DNA of 64,000 bases, from the NCBI GenBank assembly GCA_009780915.1, contig WQZD01000009.1, forward strand, positions 22,732 to 86,731, in the 5' to 3' direction. Below, in pieces: positions 50,926-58,617 of this stretch. The position numbers were made by a program, and so were the translations under genes. The notes beneath the pieces were generated by a model. That model had not been told where the DNA came from, did not search any database, and was given only the letters and a program-made list of their open reading frames with translations. The first letter of the stretch is position 1. Each line of letters starts with the position of its first letter. Source of the DNA: Propionibacteriaceae bacterium. Its GTDB lineage: Bacteria > Actinomycetota > Actinomycetes > Propionibacteriales > Propionibacteriaceae.

Positions 50926-52176
50926 TCAAGGGCGGAGGGCCGCCAAGGGGACCACGAGGATCCCATCGGGGCGACGGTACCCGGGACCGCTCCCCACGAT
51001 GATGACACGGGCTTTGCACGGACCGACAGTCTGGGTGTCGACGGCATCGACGAACGCCTGCAACGAGCGCGCAGCGTGGTCGACTTGCCCCATGCCGAGC
51101 TTGATCTCACATGCCACCCACCCGTCGGGGCATTCCACGATGGCGTCCACTTCACGCCCGACCGAGTCTCGCGCCCTGTACACCCGGTACCCATGCGACT
51201 CGGCGTACACCCGCACATCTCGTACCGCGAGGGACTCGAACAGGAGACCGAGGGTCTTCGGCTCGCTGACCAGTCTCGTCGGGGTCGCCCTCATGGCGGC
51301 CACAGCCAAGGAGGGATCCACGAAATGCCATGCTGGCGCCTTCCTCAGGCGAGCAGAGTCTCTCAGAGCTGTTTGCCATGACCGTAACGGCTCGATCACC
51401 ATCAACTGCTCCAGTGTGTCAAGGTACCGTGACACCGTGTCTCTACTCAGAGGCGACGACGCCCCGGAGACATCTGTGCTGAGTGTGGCCAGGGACGCCT
51501 CCCCTGAGACGTTTCTGGCCAGCGAGGAGAGAACTCGCGACACTTTGACGGGATCCCGTTGCACCTGTGCGACACTGCTCACGTCCACCTCGGCGATGAG
51601 GGTGAGGTAGTCGACCACGTACGCGTACGCGTCCTCGTCACTCCGCCCGAGCGTCGATGGCCACCCGCCTCGTGCGATGGTCGTCGCCCATCCGTCGAGT
51701 CCCAGGTCCGATGGTGAGCACCCAGGGTTGTCTGTGCCCTCGATGATCCCTGCCAGGCTCACCTCGCCCGTGCTCACCCCCGTCTCCCACAGCGTCATCG
51801 GACGCATCCTCAACACTGAGAAGCGTCCAGCCCCCGAATGTCGGGGGACACTGGGATCGGGCGTGGCCGACCCGGTGAGGATGAACTGGCCCGTCTGACG
51901 GCGGTCATCGACCGCACGTCGCACCAAGTCCCACAGCCTGGGCTGACGCTGCCACTCGTCGAGCAGTCGTGGGGTGTCGCCGTGGAGCACCCGGGCCGGC
52001 TCCACCTGGAGGTAGAGTTCCACCGTCGGATCCACATCCACACGGACCACGCTGCCAGCGGCTTGTTCACACGTCGATGTCTTGCCACACCCTTTGGCCC
52101 CCTCCACGAGGACGGCTCCGGAGCGGTCCAAAGCGGCTCTCAGGAGCCCATCCGCGACACGATTGTAGTAGTCCAT
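50926..52176 (-). CDS. AAA ATPase with C-terminal DUF4143 domain
   Basis: 416 aa. N-terminal AAA_14 ATPase: MDYYNRVADGLL, Walker A LVEGAKGCGKTST (residues 23-35), Walker B-like LLDEWQ and sensor ILTGSA. The C-terminal third is DUF4143 with a PD-(D/E)XK-like core (VGREVDAIVECPDGWVACEIKLG). Such proteins are frequent in host-associated bacteria as single-gene accessory units; the role (possibly defence, toxin-like or gene-transfer related) is unknown. The promoter region contains three 23-bp-spaced iterons. Confidence 0.9.
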   Translation of the reverse strand: MDYYNRVADGLLRAALDRSGAVLVEGAKGCGKTSTCEQAAGSVVRVDVDPTVELYLQVEPARVLHGDTPRLLDEWQRQPRLWDLVRRAVDDRRQTGQFILTGSATPDPSVPRHSGAGRFSVLRMRPMTLWETGVSTGEVSLAGIIEGTDNPGCSPSDLGLDGWATTIARGGWPSTLGRSDEDAYAYVVDYLTLIAEVDVSSVAQVQRDPVKVSRVLSSLARNVSGEASLATLSTDVSGASSPLSRDTVSRYLDTLEQLMVIEPLRSWQTALRDSARLRKAPAWHFVDPSLAVAAMRATPTRLVSEPKTLGLLFESLAVRDVRVYAESHGYRVYRARDSVGREVDAIVECPDGWVACEIKLGMGQVDHAARSLQAFVDAVDTQTVGPCKARVIIVGSGPGYRRPDGILVVPLAALRP

Positions 52177-52198
52177 AGACCTAGGTTAGCGCTCAATC

Positions 52199-52257
52199 GG
52201 CAGTTTGCAAGAGTTCCAGTAGGCAGTTTGCAAGGATTCCAGTAGGCAGTTTACGCA
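52199..52257. repeat. Three iterons (GGCAGTTTGCAAG) at exact 23-bp spacing upstream of the DUF4143 ATPase
   Basis: GGCAGTTT begins at 52199, 52222 and 52245. The first two copies read GGCAGTTTGCAAG, the third GGCAGTTTACGC. The array starts 23 bp upstream of the ATPase start codon, so it overlaps or adjoins its promoter. The regular 23-bp spacing (about two helical turns) indicates cooperative protein binding on one DNA face, for example autoregulation by the ATPase itself (inference). Confidence 0.8.
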
Positions 52258-52370
52258 GGATTACTTCATGAGAAGGACTATTCTTGCCACTCACACGCTT
52301 GTGACGGCATGCGTGTTAAGATGCCTCATGGCGTCCGCGGCGATTGCGAACCCGAGGTAGAGAAGGGGCC

Positions 52371-52820
52371 ATGTCCATCTTCCGCCGACGAGGCACGGGT
52401 TCACGTTCATTCCCCCACCAAGGGAAGAGCACCCTGATCATCGCTGTCGTGCTGGCTGGGTGCGGCGCGTGTGCGGCGATGGACACCGGAAGCGCCGACC
52501 CTCCCTTCTCCGTGATCACCTACCAGCCCCGAGGGGTCGGCGGGGATTTGGCCCTCCTCGAAGGACGTCTCACGCTGATCGATGGGTGCCTCGTCGTCGA
52601 CCGTGCGGAGGGCATGACACTGGTTTATCTCCCACGACCAACCCTGCGCTACACCACAGACGGCTTCTGGCTGTACGGCAGGATCTACCGTCTAGGCGAT
52701 CCCGTGTCATGGGGAGGCGGTGGCTACGGGCTGCAGGATTCCACCATCCCCCCCGCGTGCATGCCACTCGTGGATGAGATGATGCCGTCATTCACCGTGT
52801 CGAGTGGCCCTCATGCATGA
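52371..52820 (+). CDS. Putative lipoprotein of unknown function
   Basis: 149 aa from the ATG at 52371 (AGAAGGGG upstream). Basic N-terminus (SIFRRRGTGSR), hydrophobic core LIIAVVLAGC with a lipobox Cys near residue 31, then an ~115-residue domain with several beta-type segments (LTLIDGCLVV, GFWLYGRIYRLGD) and a Gly-rich WGGGGYG. The gene lies between the iteron array and its relic copy; its last codons overlap the relic on the other strand. Confidence 0.6.
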   Translation: MSIFRRRGTGSRSFPHQGKSTLIIAVVLAGCGACAAMDTGSADPPFSVITYQPRGVGGDLALLEGRLTLIDGCLVVDRAEGMTLVYLPRPTLRYTTDGFWLYGRIYRLGDPVSWGGGGYGLQDSTIPPACMPLVDEMMPSFTVSSGPHA

Positions 52821-52862
52821 AGCCTGGAGCAGCCCATTCGAGACACGATTGCCATGATTCAC
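52788..52862 (-). pseudogene. Relic of a second DUF4143 ATPase gene (24 codons)
   Basis: Minus-strand GTG at 52862 begins NHGNRVSNGLLQA, aligning with DYYNRVADGLLRA of the intact ATPase, then stops after 24 codons. The DNA from 52831 upwards aligns without gaps to 52145 upwards (about 70% identical by hand over the first 54 bp). It is therefore the 5' end of a duplicated gene whose remaining ~1.2 kb is gone. Confidence 0.7.
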
Positions 52863-52884
52863 CAACCTAAACGAGCGCTCAATA

Positions 52885-52920
52885 GGCAGTTTGCAAGGAA
52901 CTCAGTAGGCAGGTTGCAGA
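52885..52920. repeat. Two iterons of the relic copy (23-bp spacing)
   Basis: GGCAGTTTGCAAG at 52885 and GGCAGGTTGCAG at 52908, at the same offset from the relic start as in the intact copy (54 bp from the shared AGCCCAT). The third iteron is lost. Together with 52199-52257 this forms a direct repeat 686 bp apart enclosing the lipoprotein gene. Confidence 0.75.
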
Positions 52921-52981
52921 GGATGGGGCTCCGCATCATGGACTATTACGTGCTGGCCGCAGGCATGTGTACACTGAGGCA

Positions 52982-53471
52982 ATGAATACTGATCTCATAC
53001 GATCAGCGCCCACACCGTGGTCCATGCGCGTGGGGCTGGTGATGCTCCGGGTCGCCGTCATCCTCCTCGCCGTACCGTCCGCTGCCGGGATCCTCCTGTG
53101 CATCTGGGGATACAACGATTCCCTCGTGGCGCTCATCATCTTCATACTCGCCCTTGTTTTTGGGCGGAGCGGTGGTCCTGGGAGTATGCACCAGAGCGAT
53201 ACGCAAATCTCGCGCCCGCGGAAGTCGGGTAGCGCTGGTGGTCGTCGTGGCCGTCCTCTGTCTGTCCTTGGATCGCCTAGCCCTGATCGTGGCAATGGGC
53301 GTAGGACCAGTGGGCCTTGTCGTGATCATTCCCTTCATCCTCATGGTGGTTGGAACCATCTTGACCCTGACACCGAGTAGTTCAGGGTACTTCGTGCAGC
53401 CATCCCAACCGCTCTCCCACCAGGTGCCGAATGAGGAGAAGCCCTGGATAAGGATGCCGCAAGACTTTTGA
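52982..53471 (+). pseudogene. Frameshifted small membrane protein
   Basis: Two overlapping frames make one plausible protein. Codons from the ATG at 52982 encode MNTDLIRSAPTPWSMR and two hydrophobic helices up to residue ~60. At a run of five T (53157-53161) the good reading passes to the +1 frame (FLGGAVVLGVCTRAIRK, then two more helices, ending QPLSHQVPNEEKPWIR). Removing one T restores about 162 residues with four membrane helices. Either a real one-base insertion or a sequencing error. No family recognised. Confidence 0.55.
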
Positions 53472-53534
53472 CCACGGGTCAGGAGGGTCAAGGAGTCAGG
53501 ATCACCCCGACCTCAGCATGGCGGCCCCAATAGC

Positions 53535-53569
53535 GTCGGGCTGACAGGATTGAAACCTGCAACCCCTTG
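53535..53569 (-). other. 3'-end fragment of a tRNA-Pro gene (possible attachment site)
   Basis: On the minus strand this 35-nt stretch resembles the T arm and 3' acceptor half of a tRNA-Pro (T arm GCAGGTTTCAATCCTG followed by TCAGCCCGAC). The 5' half of a tRNA is absent. tRNA 3' ends are common integration sites, so this may be the distal att remnant of a lost or degraded element. The adjacent GGCGGCCCCAATAG (53520-53533) also matches the 3' tail of the tRNA-Arg at 55314 in 13 of 14 positions. Confidence 0.5.
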
Positions 53570-53742
53570 GCGGGTCGGTGCCCAATTCAGTTGGTGGCTG
53601 ATAGCCCTGGTTGTCGGCGGTTTCCTGGTTTGGCAAGGGAGGATCATCGCTTCCGTAGTGGTGAGCGTACCGGATAATGGCGGTGCTTGGCGGTTGGTCG
53701 CGGTTGAATTCCGGAGCAATTCCAGGGCCTCCGGGGCGGTGT

Positions 53743-55149
53743 TCAGTCCTTTAGGACAACCCACGTGCCGTAGCGATCGGACCCCTCTCTCCGAAGGAGA
53801 CCACGTTCGCGCAACTTGATCAGAATGCGCTTCACCTGACGCTCACTGATCCCGGTCTCTGTGACGAGTGCCTTGGCGGTCAGCGAGCCGTCGGCCTGAA
53901 GCGCGCCCAGGATGGCGCGTTCAGAGCCGAGAAGCGCGGAAGCTTCTACAGTGCCATCTACAGTGCCATCTACAGTGCCATCCGATGGCACTGTAGATGG
54001 CACAACAGAGTGATCCTTGATGTGGACGATCACTCGCAGGCTGGCGCCAAACTCTTTGAACTCGGGCGCGGGCAGGCCTGCATCGGCCAATCTCTGGATG
54101 GCTTGCGGTATGCCGGTGCCCCACTGCTCGATCAGCCCCAGTTCCTTGAAGACGCGAGCCACGGCACGGTTGCGGACCATGGAGACGCCTTGCATCATTT
54201 CTTCGATGGTGAGGTCCGGCATCAGCCCACCGGGGTTTTCGATCTCGATCGTGTGATCCAGAAATGCCACCTTGATTGACACTCCCTGTCTCGAGTAGCT
54301 GGCGTGCACGAGCGCGTTCGTGACGAACTCCCGCAACGGTGCCATCGGAATGGACCAGACGTCCCTGCGGTAGATGTCGCCGAACTCGGCGTGCAGGAAG
54401 GCGTTCTGCTCTAGGAATCGCATAACCTTGTCGACGGCTAGTGGCAGCGGCCCATAGATCTCTTCCTGGTCCCAAATGTCGCGCTTGGTCGGGCCACGAA
54501 AGCGGGCGCACTGGACATAGGCGAACGGGAAGAACCGCTCCGGGTGCGGGCTGGCGACCAAGATGCCTGCATTGGTGGGCGTCAGGTGGCCTTGCTCGTC
54601 TATCACTAGTTCAAGCGTCTTCAGCGTGCGCTCGTCCACGTCCCGGCCAAGCTGTTTCGCGAGAGTGGTCGTGTCCAAGTCGTCCATCGTCGCCCGAAAC
54701 GCTGGCAGCTTGTCGAACTCTATCCCGGCGGTTGCGCGTTCCAGTTCGGCGATGATGTCTGGCCCGGCCTTACGGTTGCTCGCGGCCAGACGGATGTACG
54801 TGCCCTCCGCCTTGCCGAACTTGGTCAGGTAGTGCGGGCGGCGGATGCTCACAGCAACATCGGCAACCACGACCGTGACGCCCGCGAGTGGCACCATTTC
54901 GATCGTGGGGATCAACTGCGGTGACACCCAATCCGCGATCAAGTTCGTCAACCGCTCCTGCTCCAGCAGCGGATCATCGACGCCGACGACCGCGCCGTCA
55001 TCTGTGACACCGATCACCAATTGGCCGCCAGCAGAGTTGGCAAACGCAACCACCGCGCGCATCGCCTTCTCCGGCGAGGACAGATCTTGCTTGTACTCGC
55101 GGGTCTTGCTTTCAGGCTGGGCGACGCGGCCACTCGCGTCCACCGTCAA
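53743..55149 (-). CDS. AlbA_2-domain ATP-binding regulator with C-terminal winged helix
   Basis: 468 aa. Residues ~15-125: AlbA_2 (former AAA_4) domain with TREYKQDLSSPEKAMRAVVA and FANSAGGQLVIGVTDD. Residues ~270-375: GHKL/HATPase_c_4-like part (APLREFVTNALVHASYS, FKELGLIEQWGTGIPQAI). Residues ~380-400 are a repeated DGTV linker encoded by 12-bp repeats. Residues ~405-460: winged HTH (LVTETGISERQVKRILIKL). Proteins of this kind are putative transcription regulators often found on mobile or defence-related islands. Flanked by tRNA sequences on both sides. Confidence 0.87.
   Translation of the reverse strand: MTVDASGRVAQPESKTREYKQDLSSPEKAMRAVVAFANSAGGQLVIGVTDDGAVVGVDDPLLEQERLTNLIADWVSPQLIPTIEMVPLAGVTVVVADVAVSIRRPHYLTKFGKAEGTYIRLAASNRKAGPDIIAELERATAGIEFDKLPAFRATMDDLDTTTLAKQLGRDVDERTLKTLELVIDEQGHLTPTNAGILVASPHPERFFPFAYVQCARFRGPTKRDIWDQEEIYGPLPLAVDKVMRFLEQNAFLHAEFGDIYRRDVWSIPMAPLREFVTNALVHASYSRQGVSIKVAFLDHTIEIENPGGLMPDLTIEEMMQGVSMVRNRAVARVFKELGLIEQWGTGIPQAIQRLADAGLPAPEFKEFGASLRVIVHIKDHSVVPSTVPSDGTVDGTVDGTVEASALLGSERAILGALQADGSLTAKALVTETGISERQVKRILIKLRERGLLRREGSDRYGTWVVLKD
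53946..54003. repeat. 12-bp tandem repeat and perfect 20-bp-arm palindrome inside the AlbA_2 gene
   Basis: Three tandem copies of CTACAGTGCCAT (53946-53957, 53958-53969, 53970-53981) encode DGTV repeats. The stretch 53963-53982 is exactly inverted in 53984-54003 around a single C, giving a 41-bp palindrome within the coding region. Such a structure can extrude as a cruciform or bind a dimeric protein. Confidence 0.9.
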
Positions 55150-55313
55150 CTCATACAGAATGACACCCCTCCTCTCATGGAGCGTCGGGTTCGCCAGAGA
55201 GCCGACGCAACCTCGAATGTCTGAATCATAGATTCAATCCTACGGATACCCACCGACAATTTCTGCCGACATCTGCGTCGGATCAACGTGCCATAGCCAG
55301 GTCGGACACACGG

Positions 55314-55386
55314 CGGCCCCGATAGGATTCGAACCTACGACGCAAGGTTTAGGAAACCTTCGCTCTATCCCCTGAGCTACGGGGCC
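55314..55386 (-). tRNA. tRNA-Arg, anticodon CCT
   Basis: 73 nt with full cloverleaf: acceptor GGCCCCG/CGGGGCC, D arm GCTC/GAGC, anticodon stem AAGGT/ACCTT with loop TTCCTAA (anticodon CCT, decodes AGG), T arm GTAGG-TTCGAAT-CCTAT, discriminator G. CCA is not encoded. Its 3' end faces the accessory segment containing the AlbA_2 regulator. Confidence 0.96.
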
Positions 55387-55435
55387 GTGCTTTCCAGCGT
55401 ACCCACGATACCGGACAAAGCCCTAAGGTAGAAAC

Positions 55436-55798
55436 ATGGCCTCCAGCATGTCCTCCCTGATCGCGTACGCTCTCACCGGCGAAACCTTGTCGCTCGACCC
55501 CGAGACGGACTCGGCGGCGTCCCTCCTGGACGCGCTGGAGTCGGCCGGCTGGCCGCCTCAGCGGGTGCGCGACCAGGCGCTTCTGGCATGGGAGGAGGAG
55601 CGCCCCTGGCCCCACCCCCTGCCCCCCTCCAGCGTCGCCGAGGTGGGCGCGGCTCAGTGGTACGCACGTCTGGCGCAGGCACGCGCCCTGCTCGGCTTGG
55701 ACGCCGTCCAACTGCCGCCGTCCCGTCGTACCGTCCTGACCCCCGAGGAGCGACGCCTCTTGACCGACGTCCCTCCGCACCATGGTCCCGTGGGGTAG
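55436..55798 (+). CDS. Hypothetical protein
   Basis: 120 aa, no recognised domain. Two helix-forming segments (DSAASLLDALESAGWP; AEVGAAQWYARLAQARALLG) and a Pro-rich middle. Codon third positions are GC-rich, like real genes here. A modest AAGG lies eight bases before the ATG. It ends 75 nt before the thioredoxin gene and may share its transcript. Confidence 0.55.
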   Translation: MASSMSSLIAYALTGETLSLDPETDSAASLLDALESAGWPPQRVRDQALLAWEEERPWPHPLPPSSVAEVGAAQWYARLAQARALLGLDAVQLPPSRRTVLTPEERRLLTDVPPHHGPVG

Positions 55799-55873
55799 GC
55801 ACGTGGCCGAGTGGCGTCCACCGCCACGACGCCCAGGGGGACTAGAATCGATCACCACCTGGATTGGAGCGCT

Positions 55874-56218
55874 ATGAACCCGTTGACCGTGAATTTCGAC
55901 AATTTCAACGACACCGTCTCAGAATATGAGACAATTGTGGTCGATATGTGGGCATCCTGGTGCCTGCCGTGCCGCCGTTTCGCTCCCATCTTCGCCCAGA
56001 CCGCCCAGTCCACCCCAGATGTGACCTTCGCGTCCTTCCAGGTCGACGCCAGCGAGGAGAACGAGGCCATGTTCGCGGCTCTCGGGTACACCACCGTGCC
56101 CACCCTCATGGCCTTCAGGAACGGGACCCTGGTGGTCGCCACGTCCGGCGCCCTGGGCAAGGCCGATCTGGCCACCGTGCTGAAGCAGGTGCGCGAAGAC
56201 GCCCCCGCGGCCGCCTGA
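55874..56218 (+). CDS. Thioredoxin
   Basis: 114-aa thioredoxin fold: VVDMWASWCLPCRRFAPIF with active site WCLPC (Leu instead of Gly), VDASEENEAMFAALGY, cis-Pro TTVPTLMAF and GALGKADL. The ATG at 55874 has GGAG five bases upstream; the frame extends further but without a better start. The WCLPC centre should shift redox potential relative to WCGPC. Convergent with the DtxR-type repressor. Confidence 0.92.
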   Translation: MNPLTVNFDNFNDTVSEYETIVVDMWASWCLPCRRFAPIFAQTAQSTPDVTFASFQVDASEENEAMFAALGYTTVPTLMAFRNGTLVVATSGALGKADLATVLKQVREDAPAAA

Positions 56219-56233
56219 CGCGACCCGCCGATC

Positions 56234-56920
56234 TCACACGCGGGCGACGAAGAGTTGTTCCGCCCAGTCGACGTCCAACCGACACTCATAGGTCGGTGTC
56301 AGAAGAGTCAGGCTCGTCGGGTCACAGGTCGCCTCGACCTCCGTGCCGGGCAGGATGCCTGCGTCGAACAGGACTTGGAGTGTGTCGACATCGCGTTGGA
56401 GGTACTCCCCGATGCGTTCCAGCCGTACTCTGACCGACTGGCGGGCCGCCACCACCTCTGACAGCGGGTCGAGTCCACCACGGAAGCGTTGGATGACGTG
56501 AGCCAGGGTGTCGCCGTGGTGCGGGATGGGGGTGCCGTACACAGACGACTGAGGATCGCCCAGCAGGGCCACCAACCGGAACTCCACGGTGTCGGAGATG
56601 ACGTGCTCCCATTTGCACGCCTCCTCGTGGGCCTCGGCCCACGGGACCTGGATGACGTCCACGAGCAACCGCTCCGCGAGGCGGTGGCGCCTCATGACCT
56701 GGATCGCGAGTTCCTCCCCTTTGGCGCTGAGCAGAATACGGCGGTCGTCATGGACGGCGAGGAGCCCGTCGCGCTCCATACGGGACACGGTCTGGGACAC
56801 CGTCGGCCCCGAGTGCTGCATCCGTTCGGTGATGCGTGCGCGCAGCGGCGTCACGCCTTCCTCCAACAGTTCGAATATCGTCCTGAGGTACATCTCTGTG
56901 GTGTCGATCACCGGGCCCAT
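56234..56920 (-). CDS. DtxR/IdeR-family iron-dependent repressor
   Basis: 228 aa. N-terminal HTH (LRARITERMQHSGPTVSQTV and RMERDGLL), dimerisation/metal domain with HRLAERLLVD and EEACKWEHVISD (Glu, Cys, His ligands), and a C-terminal SH3-like domain (LPGTEVEATC). The ATG at 56920 has AGGAGG five bases upstream; an in-frame GTG just before is too close. Expected to repress iron-uptake genes when Fe2+ is bound; an Mn2+ sensor is possible. Confidence 0.93.
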   Translation of the reverse strand: MGPVIDTTEMYLRTIFELLEEGVTPLRARITERMQHSGPTVSQTVSRMERDGLLAVHDDRRILLSAKGEELAIQVMRRHRLAERLLVDVIQVPWAEAHEEACKWEHVISDTVEFRLVALLGDPQSSVYGTPIPHHGDTLAHVIQRFRGGLDPLSEVVAARQSVRVRLERIGEYLQRDVDTLQVLFDAGILPGTEVEATCDPTSLTLLTPTYECRLDVDWAEQLFVARV

Positions 56921-56995
56921 CACAACCTCCTGGATTCAGGATAGCCTGCCGGGCACGCGGATCCGGACACGGACGGGCGATCCTGGACGGGGGAA

Positions 56996-57032
56996 GCGGT
57001 CACGGGACGCGGATGCCGCATCCCGTGACCGC
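56996..57032. terminator. Hairpin 1 upstream of the DtxR-type gene
   Basis: 12-bp perfect stem (56996-57007 with 57021-57032) continued by one mismatch and a 4-bp inner stem around loop ATG. Very stable; it lies upstream of the minus-strand DtxR-type gene, so it is not that gene's own terminator unless it belongs to a transcript arriving from the right. Confidence 0.6.
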
Positions 57033-57033
57033 C

Positions 57034-57065
57034 GTCTCGACAGGGCCGCCCCGCCCTGTCGAGAC
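57034..57065. terminator. Hairpin 2, directly adjacent to hairpin 1
   Basis: 13-bp perfect stem (57034-57046 with 57053-57065), 6-nt loop, starting one base after hairpin 1. Followed by a C-run on the plus strand and no T-run on either side. Confidence 0.6.
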
Positions 57066-57870
57066 CCCCCAGTGTGGAGCGGAAGGTCCAGCCAGACACC
57101 TCCCTTGCACAATGCTGTACTGCTCCCCACACCAACCGGGACAACCATGGTGTGGCGGCCACACCCGGCAGAGACAAAGCCGCCGATCTTCCATGGCGTC
57201 GTCGGTTGGAACGTGACGTGGTGTGGCCCCATACCCCGGGTCCCACCCTCGTACACGCAGGCCACGCGCATCTGTGCCGCACACTGACCCGCATCACCAT
57301 CCGCGATGGCGGGGTGGACCGGCCGATGAGCTGATTCGACATCGGTGGACCGTCGGCATCACTCGACTCACTGCGTTGACATCGATGATGAGAAGTCCGT
57401 CCGACGCTTGTGTCGACGTGGCCTTCCCTGGGCAGCCATCCCAGGGACGTTCATTCATTTTTCTCCCGTGTCGTGGCGATACCCATACGTCTTCCCAGTC
57501 TTCGTCGATCGACACGCACGACATCACACGTCCACGATGGCCAGCACCATCGATCAACGTGGTTAGTTGTTGTGTCGGCCGCCTCCCGCGACCCACGCGG
57601 ACACTCAGGTCCGATCCTCACGTACGCCCGCCATGCCCCAGCTCATGTCACCCATTCGGATCGTTGAGCAACGACCCAGGAATCAGGTTCTGATCGCATG
57701 TTCCCATGTGGTGAGTTACCGCCCATCGTATCGACGAATTTCCCCTAGTACAAGGCATTCGACTGCATTGGAAGGAAAGTTGGACATGTGTGAGCCGCAT
57801 GTGGTGATACGGGCATGGAACAGCGCCTATCGGCCTTCCTCCTCGACACCGGGTGCGATACCGTAATGCT

Positions 57871-58515
57871 ATGGGCGATGAACTGCGCCTGTGGGCGATC
57901 AGCATGGCGGACGTCCGCCAGTGCTTCGCCGCGCCGCCGCCCCTGGCCGACCGTCTTCTCCAGGTCGCCCAATCCATGATGCCGCCCGCACCCGCGTCGC
58001 ACGCGCCAGGGCTGCTCTCCAAGCTCGGCCCCCTGCGACGCCATCCCGAGGAAGGCGCCGTCGTCCGGCCTGGCGTCCCGACGATGCAGGACGCGTCGGC
58101 GATGCTGTCGGGGCGTTTCATCGCCTCGGAGCGAGTCGACGCCTGTTGGGCGCTCATGAGGGCGTGGCTCGACCATCTCGCATCGGCGAACATCTGCGTG
58201 CCCCTGCCTCGCGACAGGATCGACGCGTTGGAGTTCGACCTGGTACGGGTGGGAGTGCCCACCCACCTCAGCATCCGCCACCTGTGGAGGCTCGGGCTCG
58301 ATGTGCCCTTGCGGGCGAGCGAGCAGATGCGCGTGGGCCACACACCCCACGCCATGGTGGCGGAGTTCACGACCCACTGGGCGAGCGCGGCGCCCGACCT
58401 CGTCGAGGAGACCCGGGCTTTCGTCGCCCCGGTGCTGGGTTTCGCCTCGGCCTTCGCAGGAACACCCGAGTCGGGAGCGCCCCTGGATCTGGTCGCCTGG
58501 TGGACGAGCCGGTGA
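57871..58515 (+). CDS. Hypothetical cytoplasmic protein
   Basis: 214 aa, no recognised family. Begins GDELRLWAISMADVRQCFAA; mostly helical, with DHLASANICVPLPRDRIDAL and SEQMRVGHTPHAMVAEF in the middle. No signal peptide or transmembrane span. High third-position GC supports a real gene, though no strong ribosome site precedes the ATG at 57871. Confidence 0.62.
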   Translation: MGDELRLWAISMADVRQCFAAPPPLADRLLQVAQSMMPPAPASHAPGLLSKLGPLRRHPEEGAVVRPGVPTMQDASAMLSGRFIASERVDACWALMRAWLDHLASANICVPLPRDRIDALEFDLVRVGVPTHLSIRHLWRLGLDVPLRASEQMRVGHTPHAMVAEFTTHWASAAPDLVEETRAFVAPVLGFASAFAGTPESGAPLDLVAWWTSR

Positions 58516-58566
58516 TCGTCCGGCGATGGGACGTACGGCCCGGCGACCCCAGCCCTGGAACGACGA

Positions 58567-58593
58567 AGGACCCCGGTTGGCAACCGGGGTCCT
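58567..58593. terminator. Bidirectional terminator before the purine permease end
   Basis: Perfect 12-bp stem (58567-58578 with 58582-58593) and a 3-nt loop GGC, lying between the convergent hypothetical gene and the permease. GC-rich, no long T-run. Confidence 0.7.
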
Positions 58594-58617
58594 CGATGTC
58601 GGTGGTCGGATGACGGA

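Larger units (their letters stand above)
56921..57870. other. Gene-free region of ~950 bp with two strong hairpins
   Basis: Between the DtxR-type gene and the gene at 57871 no frame shows convincing codon use or a ribosome site; long minus-strand frames are antisense to 57871-58515. Two adjacent inverted repeats stand out near its left end (listed separately). The rest has no tRNA or recognisable ncRNA. The sequence has many short direct words (cgtcg, catcg) and lower GC-skew regularity than coding DNA, so decayed genes or an unrecognised RNA are possible. Confidence 0.55.

Noticed and set aside
52180..52198. DtxR-like box (CTAGGTTAGC) upstream of the DUF4143 ATPase
   Set aside because: Only one half of the 19-bp palindrome matches, and the relic copy does not preserve it.
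53535..53569. Intact tRNA-Pro gene
   Set aside because: Only the T arm and 3' half are present; no D arm, anticodon arm or 5' acceptor strand follows.
53550..53819. 89-codon plus-strand frame between the tRNA fragment and the AlbA_2 gene
   Set aside because: Overlaps the regulator's 3' end and has no ribosome site; kept only as uncertain intergenic DNA.
57648..58583. 311-codon minus-strand frame
   Set aside because: Antisense to the frame at 57871, with Arg/Ser/Thr-rich shadow composition.
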